Assembly: GCA_030705745.1 (NCBI GenBank)
Contig: JAUZPT010000220.1
Span: 1-5,424, forward strand
Reading direction: 5' to 3'
Origin: Bacillota bacterium
GTDB taxonomy: Bacteria; Bacillota; Bacilli; Bacillales; Cytobacillaceae
Length of the DNA stretch: 5,424 nucleotides
This document shows, in pieces, positions 1 to 5,424 of the stretch (positions within the stretch are counted from its first letter, which is position 1; every line of letters starts with the position of its first letter). A model generated the notes under the pieces. The model had not been told where the DNA came from and ran no database searches. It saw only the letters and a program-made list of their open reading frames with translations. The position numbers and the translations under genes were made by a program.

Positions 1-2748
1 AATTGGAGGTTGCTCATTGTTTATCTCTTTATCACTGCCGATAGTCACAGTGTTGGATTGTGCAGATTCATTTCCAGAAATATCTACAGCAGTTACAAAA
101 TAGATGCCATTTTCTGCGGTAAACGATAATGGTTTTCCGGCTGGGATACTGGCGACTCTTGTACTAAAAAAACCGGATCTATAAACTCTGTAACCAATGA
201 TGTCGCTTTCAGGTACGGGGAACCACGTAAGTTTTTTGCCTTCCTGCTTGACGGTAACCACGGAAGGAATTTTTCCGTTTTCCTTAAGTTTTGAATCGGA
301 TACAAGGATAACAGCCCAGCGATCTTTCTTTGGTATTAGCTGACTTGTATCTTTGAAATTTTTATCGGTCATTCGATTTAAAAAGTCAGGACTCAGCAAC
401 AATCCTCTTCTTGAAAAGTCAGACGGTGTTAGACTTGAAGAAAGATAATTACGCCCGCCTACCTTGACAAATTTTCCTTCTATAAGGCTATCGTCCATTA
501 TTGAAGGTGCAAATTTCACATTATAAAGATCTTTATCAACCAAACCCGCCATTGAACATTCCATGGTAGGCAATAAACCTGACACGGCGCAATACGGCAG
601 ACTGACGATTCCTTCAGGTGCTTTGAAACTTTTCTTTGATGCAATTAGTTTCGGTTTTTTTCGATATGCAGCGTTCATCAAATTCGCCCACAAATAATTC
701 GTCCGCTGGCTGTAGGATAACCCATTTTTTGTTTCCAATGATTTAGGTGTATCGTAGCCCGTCCAAATGCCAAAGGTTATGTTTGGATTGAATGCAACAA
801 ACCATGAATCGTGAAACTCGACACCAGTTCCTGTTTTTCCTGCCCAATCAGAGTGGAAAGCCAACTTATTTTTAATTCCTGCAGCTGTTCCTTTTTTGAT
901 CACATCTCGCATCATATCGAGGGTCAAATAAGCTGTTTGAGGGGTGAAAACAGTGACTGGCTGCGTTTTATGCATATAAATGACATTCCCGTTTTTATCA
1001 AGAATTTTATCAATTAAATATGCATCGATAAATTTCCCACCATTTGCAAATGTGCTGAAGGCATTTGTGTTTTCTTCAATCGTTACTCCCTTTTTTAATG
1101 ATCCAATTGATGTTGCGAGATTTGTATAATCTTCTGCATCAAGGGTTGTAAAGCCCATTTTTTTTAGGTATTTTGCAGGACGATCACCCACAATGTCCGT
1201 GTAAAGCTTTACAGCCGGGACGTTCAACGATTTAGCCAATGCGGTCCGGGCAGTAACGAGTCCGTTATAGCGTTTGTCATAATTGGTTGGCCATGGCCTG
1301 TCAATTAGTGGGGAAAGGCTTAACGCCACATCAGGGAGAACTGTCCCTGGTGAAGCTTTCCCTAATTCAATGGCGGGAGCATACACAAGCAATGGTTTCA
1401 TCGTAGATCCATTTTGGCGAATTGCGCTTGTGGCATGGTTTAACTGCTGTTTTTGATGATCACGACCGCCAACAAAACTAATAATTTTCCCGGTTTTATT
1501 TTCAATCAACATGGCGCCTACTTCAACCGGCTCCATCACCGTTTTTAGTTGTTTGGTTTCAGGGTCCACCACTTTTTGAGGCTTGTCTGGACCATAAAAA
1601 CGGTAGGCATCCTTCGCTTTTTCCATCGCATCGTAAATGTCCTTATTGATTGTTGTATGGATTCCATATCCCTTTTGCTTCAAGTCATGACTCGCCTGCA
1701 GAAGATATTTAGAATATAACGCATGATTCTTGCTTAAATCGCCTTTATGATATCCATCCTCTTTCGCCAGATGCTCAGCTAAAAGGTTAATTGCTCTTTT
1801 TTCAATTTCGACTGTCAGCCATGGATATTTTTCGAGAGGGTTTTCTTTTGATAAAATAAAATCCTTTTTGATATCATAAGCAGCGGCATCGGAAAATTCA
1901 GTTTCAGTAATAAATCCTCGTTCACGCATCCGTGAAAGAACTGTTTGCATTCTCGAAATTCCCGGTTCCAAATTATGCTTCAATTCTCCGCTCCGGGTAT
2001 ATGGTGTATAGCCGAAAGGGCTTTGAGGCAGCCCTGCAATAAAAGCAGACTGGGCTAGACTCAGCTCACTTGCATTTTTGCCGAATAGTCCCTTTGCTGC
2101 AGCCTGAACACCCGCAATATTCCTTCCCGAAGAATTTCGGCCAAATGTTGCGACATTCAGATAAGCTTCGAGTATTTCTTTTTTGGAAAAAAATTTTTCA
2201 AGCCGGAGCGCAAGAATGATTTCCTTCGCTTTACGCTGAAAAGAGACTTCATTCGTCAAGAGCTGATTTTTGATTAATTGCTGGGTTATCGTGCTTCCGC
2301 CCGATTTAACAGCAGAATTCGCAAGCTCCTGATACATGGCACGAAGAATCGCTTTTGGAACGACACCATGGTGCTGATAAAAATATTCGTCTTCTGTAGC
2401 GATGATGCCTTGAATAAGGAATTTTGAAATTTGATCAAGCTTTATTTCCTCTCGTTCCAGATCGGTTTGCAATTTTCCGAGATATACATTGTCTGCAAAA
2501 TATAGGTTCGTGGTTTCGGTATAATTGTAAATATCTTTTTTCATGCTATCATAAGGGCGAATTGGTTCATCTTTTAAAAGCGAAGCAAAATAACCTGAAC
2601 CGATTCCAGCAGCAAATGTGCTTCCTAAAAGGGCAATAATAAAAAATAGCAGAAAGAGGTTCCAGATCACATGATAGGTGATTCGGGCTTTTTTTATCGT
2701 TTTTCGATTGGCTATCTGATGTAGAATAGATGTGGATTTTTCCCTCAT
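1..2748 (-). CDS. Class A penicillin-binding protein (transglycosylase/transpeptidase) with FN3 module, C-terminus cut by window edge
   Basis: This bifunctional enzyme polymerises lipid II glycan strands and cross-links their peptides on the outer face of the membrane. Reading from an ATG at 2748-2746, the frame stays open for 916 codons to base 1, so the C-terminus lies outside. Residues 1-26 are basic and cytoplasmic, and about 27-50 is one membrane anchor. The GT51 domain shows EDEYFYQHHG (catalytic Glu119), GGSTITQQ (150-157) and RKAKE (172-176, second Glu176); the 57-residue Glu spacing matches my recollection of S. aureus PBP2. The transpeptidase has STMK (Ser448 nucleophile), SLN (507-509) and KTGT (638-641). 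Cys720 and Cys731 follow it. Residues about 829-908 look like fibronectin type III (LTWFPV, GYRVYR, YFVTAVD). It is divergent from tyrS. Its length resembles PonA/PBP1, but the locus next to tyrS differs from the usual ponA site, so I give no symbol; a PonA-like paralogue is likely. Confidence 0.95.
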   Translation of the reverse strand, partial: MREKSTSILHQIANRKTIKKARITYHVIWNLFLLFFIIALLGSTFAAGIGSGYFASLLKDEPIRPYDSMKKDIYNYTETTNLYFADNVYLGKLQTDLEREEIKLDQISKFLIQGIIATEDEYFYQHHGVVPKAILRAMYQELANSAVKSGGSTITQQLIKNQLLTNEVSFQRKAKEIILALRLEKFFSKKEILEAYLNVATFGRNSSGRNIAGVQAAAKGLFGKNASELSLAQSAFIAGLPQSPFGYTPYTRSGELKHNLEPGISRMQTVLSRMRERGFITETEFSDAAAYDIKKDFILSKENPLEKYPWLTVEIEKRAINLLAEHLAKEDGYHKGDLSKNHALYSKYLLQASHDLKQKGYGIHTTINKDIYDAMEKAKDAYRFYGPDKPQKVVDPETKQLKTVMEPVEVGAMLIENKTGKIISFVGGRDHQKQQLNHATSAIRQNGSTMKPLLVYAPAIELGKASPGTVLPDVALSLSPLIDRPWPTNYDKRYNGLVTARTALAKSLNVPAVKLYTDIVGDRPAKYLKKMGFTTLDAEDYTNLATSIGSLKKGVTIEENTNAFSTFANGGKFIDAYLIDKILDKNGNVIYMHKTQPVTVFTPQTAYLTLDMMRDVIKKGTAAGIKNKLAFHSDWAGKTGTGVEFHDSWFVAFNPNITFGIWTGYDTPKSLETKNGLSYSQRTNYLWANLMNAAYRKKPKLIASKKSFKAPEGIVSLPYCAVSGLLPTMECSMAGLVDKDLYNVKFAPSIMDDSLIEGKFVKVGGRNYLSSSLTPSDFSRRGLLLSPDFLNRMTDKNFKDTSQLIPKKDRWAVILVSDSKLKENGKIPSVVTVKQEGKKLTWFPVPESDIIGYRVYRSGFFSTRVASIPAGKPLSFTAENGIYFVTAVDISGNESAQSNTVTIGSDKEINNEQPPI

Positions 2749-2753
2749 GATCG

Positions 2754-2762
2754 CACCTCCTT
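2754..2762 (-). promoter_or_regulatory. Ribosome binding site of the PBP gene
   Basis: The minus strand reads AAGGAGGTG, followed by five bases and the ATG at 2748. This near-perfect complement to the 16S 3' end fixes the start codon, which also leaves a normal short basic N-terminus before the membrane anchor. I found no convincing promoter for this gene. A TAAAAT at 2774-2779 could be a -10, but only an oligo-T run lies at the -35 position. Confidence 0.85.
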
Positions 2763-2818
2763 AAATCACCATAATTTTAGTATTCCGTTTCTTTAGAAAA
2801 AAAATCGTCCTTGAATGA

Positions 2819-2858
2819 TTGACAGGTCCTTGGAATATATGATAAAAGTAGCTATAGT
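2819..2858 (+). promoter_or_regulatory. tyrS promoter region, two overlapping sigma-A-type candidates
   Basis: A perfect TTGACA (2819-2824) is followed after 16 bases by GATAAA (2841-2846), four of six matches to TATAAT. Overlapping it, TTGGAA (2830-2835) is followed after 17 bases by TATAGT (2853-2858), five of six matches. Either would start transcription at about 2853-2866, just before the first base-paired element of the T-box leader. The sequence alone does not decide which is used. Confidence 0.6.
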
Positions 2859-2869
2859 TTCTAATTTCA

Positions 2870-4389
<1,520 letters not shown>

Positions 4390-4409
4390 ACGAAAATGGG
4401 GCTGTCTAT

Positions 4410-4441
4410 AAAAAAAACCTGCCGTTTCCGGCAGGTTTTTT
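4410..4441. terminator. Bidirectional intrinsic terminator shared by tyrS and rpsD
   Basis: CCTGCCG (4418-4424) and CGGCAGG (4429-4435) form a perfect 7-bp stem around TTTC. Eight A's precede it (4410-4417) and six T's follow it (4436-4441). Read rightward it ends tyrS with a T6 tract; read leftward it ends rpsD with a T8 tract. The whole element fits in the 59-base gap between the two convergent stop codons. Confidence 0.93.
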
Positions 4442-4448
4442 ATCGTTA

Positions 4449-5051
4449 TTAACGTGAGTAGAATTCAACGATAAGAGCTTCGTTGATTTCAGCAGGAAGT
4501 TCAGAACGCTCAGGTGAACGTGTGAAAGTTCCTTCAAGTTTGTCAGCATCGAAAGTTAAGAAATCAGGTACGAAGTTGTTCACTTCAACTGCTTCTTTCA
4601 CAACATCGAGATTGCGTGACTTTTCACGAAGTGTGATTGTTTGTCCAGCTGCAACGCGGAATGACGGGATGTCAACGCGTGAGCCATTTACAAGGATATG
4701 ACCATGGTTAACTAATTGGCGAGCTGCACGGCGTGTGCGAGCAAGACCTAAACGGTAAACAACATTGTCTAAACGTGATTCAAGAAGAATCATGAAGTTT
4801 TCACCGTGTTTACCAGACATTTTGCCTACTTTATCGAATAGGTTACGGAATTGGCGCTCAGTTACTCCGTACATATGACGAAGTTTTTGCTTTTCCTGTA
4901 ACTGTAAACCGTATTCAGAAAGTTTTTTGCGTTGGTTTGGACCATGTTGTCCAGGAGCGTAAGGACGCTTTTCTAATTCTTTTCCTGTGCCGCTTAAAGA
5001 AATTCCAAGACGACGGGAAATTTTCCAGCTAGAGCCAGTATATCGAGCCAT
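4449..5051 (-). CDS. rpsD: 30S ribosomal protein S4
   Basis: S4 is a primary 16S rRNA-binding protein that nucleates assembly of the 30S body. In Bacillus subtilis it is also known to repress its own mRNA. The product has 200 aa, the same length I recall for B. subtilis S4, and the N-terminus MARYTG is the conserved family start. Residues 1-91 form the rRNA-binding N-terminal part ([20 protein letters not shown], then [16 protein letters not shown]). The S4 RNA-binding fold covers about 92-150 ([31 protein letters not shown]). The C-terminus ends ALIVEFYSR. There is no cysteine, so this is the zinc-free type rather than the four-cysteine form. It has its own promoter, a long structured leader and a terminator shared with tyrS. 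The frame continues 27 codons upstream to an ATG at 5132, but that start is unlikely. Confidence 0.98.
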   Translation of the reverse strand: MARYTGSSWKISRRLGISLSGTGKELEKRPYAPGQHGPNQRKKLSEYGLQLQEKQKLRHMYGVTERQFRNLFDKVGKMSGKHGENFMILLESRLDNVVYRLGLARTRRAARQLVNHGHILVNGSRVDIPSFRVAAGQTITLREKSRNLDVVKEAVEVNNFVPDFLTFDADKLEGTFTRSPERSELPAEINEALIVEFYSR

Positions 5052-5057
5052 GAGAGA

Positions 5058-5066
5058 CTCCTCCTC
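5058..5066 (-). promoter_or_regulatory. rpsD ribosome binding site
   Basis: The minus strand reads GAGGAGGAG, with six bases before the ATG at 5051. This supports the 200-aa start over the in-frame ATG at 5132. It lies only four bases beyond a perfect 11-bp hairpin, so its accessibility could be affected by leader folding. Confidence 0.88.
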
Positions 5067-5070
5067 GTGT

Positions 5071-5095
5071 GTTTTTATTTTGGTAAAATAAAAAC
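5071..5095. repeat. Perfect 11-bp inverted repeat next to the rpsD ribosome binding site
   Basis: GTTTTTATTTT (5071-5081) and its exact complement AAAATAAAAAC (5085-5095) flank a three-base loop. In the rpsD mRNA this forms an A/U-rich hairpin that ends four bases before the GAGGAGGAG site. It has no GC core, and its position is wrong for an efficient terminator. Confidence 0.85.
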
Positions 5096-5249
5096 CGTTG
5101 TGAAACTTCAATAATGTACATTTTGTTTTCATGTACCTTCGCCCCAGCAGAATAGGGTTACACGATACACCATCAGCCTAAATATAACTGAGGAACAAAA
5201 TGAGGCCACTAAAGTGTCCACGTAGTCTGCAATATTTTACACAAAGAGT

Positions 5250-5279
5250 ATTATATAACTTTATAAGAATAAAAGTCAA
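5250..5279 (-). promoter_or_regulatory. rpsD promoter (sigma-A type)
   Basis: On the minus strand TTGACT (5274-5279, five of six matches) is followed after 18 bases by a perfect TATAAT (5250-5255). Transcription would begin near 5243, giving a leader of about 190 nt. The flanks are A/T-rich, as expected for a strong ribosomal protein promoter. Confidence 0.8.
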
Positions 5280-5283
5280 TAAG

Positions 5284-5340
5284 GTTTTTCAATATCAGGT
5301 CACATTTGCATGCAAAACACTTTTACAATTATTGAAAAAC
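5284..5340. repeat. Nested inverted repeats between divergent promoters
   Basis: GTTTTTCAAT (5284-5293) and its exact complement ATTGAAAAAC (5331-5340) enclose a 37-base spacer. Near the middle of the spacer is a perfect 12-bp palindrome, TTTGCATGCAAA (5305-5316), centred 1.5 bases from the centre of the outer repeat. The right arm contains the TTGAAA of the rightward promoter. An operator is possible but unproven. Confidence 0.75.
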
Positions 5341-5362
5341 TTACAATTATTTATGGTATAAT
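5332..5362 (+). promoter_or_regulatory. Rightward promoter with extended -10
   Basis: A perfect TATAAT (5357-5362) is preceded by TGG, giving the TGN extension of an extended -10 promoter. TTGAAA (5332-5337) lies 19 bases upstream as a -35; the spacing is long but tolerable with the extended -10. Transcription would start near 5369 and run off the right edge, toward a gene divergent from rpsD. The remaining bases to 5424 hold no start codon with a convincing ribosome binding site. Confidence 0.6.
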
Positions 5363-5424
5363 AATTAAATTAACAGAAAAGTTCTGCAATAGATGGTTGA
5401 ATGAATATAATTCGCAAAGTGAAA

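Larger units (their letters stand above)
5052..5243 (-). promoter_or_regulatory. rpsD 5' leader, probable S4 autoregulatory region
   Basis: About 190 nt separate the predicted transcription start from the rpsD ATG, close to the long leader known for B. subtilis rpsD, where S4 binds and represses its own synthesis. Complementary segments on the minus strand support a large folded domain. GCAGA (5226-5230) pairs with TCTGC (5147-5151), ACG (5221-5223) with CGT (5162-5164), ACAC (5214-5217) with GTGT (5167-5170) and GCCT (5203-5206) with AGGC (5176-5179). Two local hairpins follow: GTACAT/ATGTAC (5131-5136 with 5116-5121) and an 11-bp A/U stem at 5071-5095. The purine-rich GGGGCGAAGGT (5135-5145) lies between the large domain and these hairpins. 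The S4 role is inferred from the family; the pairings are read from sequence by eye, without energy calculation. Confidence 0.7.

Noticed and set aside
811..1017. Plus-strand short open frames within the PBP gene, here and at 2424-2639
   Set aside because: They are opposite-strand shadows of a continuous PBP frame with all catalytic motifs, and I recognise no domain in them.
5071..5095. The A/U hairpin as an intrinsic terminator within the rpsD leader
   Set aside because: The stem has no GC-rich core and is followed by ACACGAGG rather than a U tract on the rpsD strand.
5052..5132. Extended rpsD start at 5132 giving 227 aa
   Set aside because: S4 proteins start at MARYTG, and the 200-aa form has a strong, well-spaced ribosome binding site. 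The extension falls in the structured leader. It is kept only as a low-interest finding.
5401..5424. Possible gene start ATG at 5401 on the plus strand
   Set aside because: Only eight codons are visible and there is no ribosome binding site upstream, so it cannot be supported.

Overview
The window looks like chromosomal DNA from a low-GC Gram-positive of the Bacillaceae. Three things point there: AGGAGG-type ribosome binding sites, a T-box leader on an aminoacyl-tRNA synthetase gene, and TyrS and S4 proteins that match my memory of Bacillus/Geobacillus homologues almost residue for residue. The tyrS-rpsD pairing, convergent with a shared terminator, is the arrangement I recall from Bacillus subtilis. 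No database search was possible, so the genus is an inference.

Layout. (1) 1-2748, minus strand: a class A (bifunctional) penicillin-binding protein, intact at its N-terminus. It is open for 916 codons and runs off the left edge. It carries a membrane anchor, a GT51 transglycosylase domain, a penicillin-binding transpeptidase domain and a C-terminal fibronectin type III module. (2) 2749-3135: a divergent intergenic region with the tyrS promoter region and a complete T-box leader, including Stem I, a UAC specifier, the T-box sequence, the antiterminator and the terminator. (3) 3136-4389, plus strand: tyrS, tyrosyl-tRNA synthetase, 417 aa. (4) 4410-4441: a compact hairpin with A and T tracts that can terminate both converging genes. 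(5) 4449-5051, minus strand: rpsD, ribosomal protein S4, 200 aa. (6) 5052-5243: a structured leader of about 190 nt that probably carries the S4 autoregulatory site, behind a good sigma-A promoter at 5250-5279. (7) 5280-5424: a divergent control region with nested inverted repeats and a rightward extended -10 promoter for a gene outside the window.

The genes are housekeeping: translation (tyrS, rpsD) and cell wall synthesis (the PBP). They are not an operon; each has its own signals. tyrS should be switched on when uncharged tRNA-Tyr accumulates, and rpsD is probably repressed by excess S4. I see no mobile element, CRISPR array, tRNA or rRNA gene, and no sign of a new multi-gene system. The items most worth a second look are regulatory: the fold of the rpsD leader with an 11-bp A/U hairpin beside its ribosome binding site, and the symmetric repeats between the two divergent promoters at the right end.
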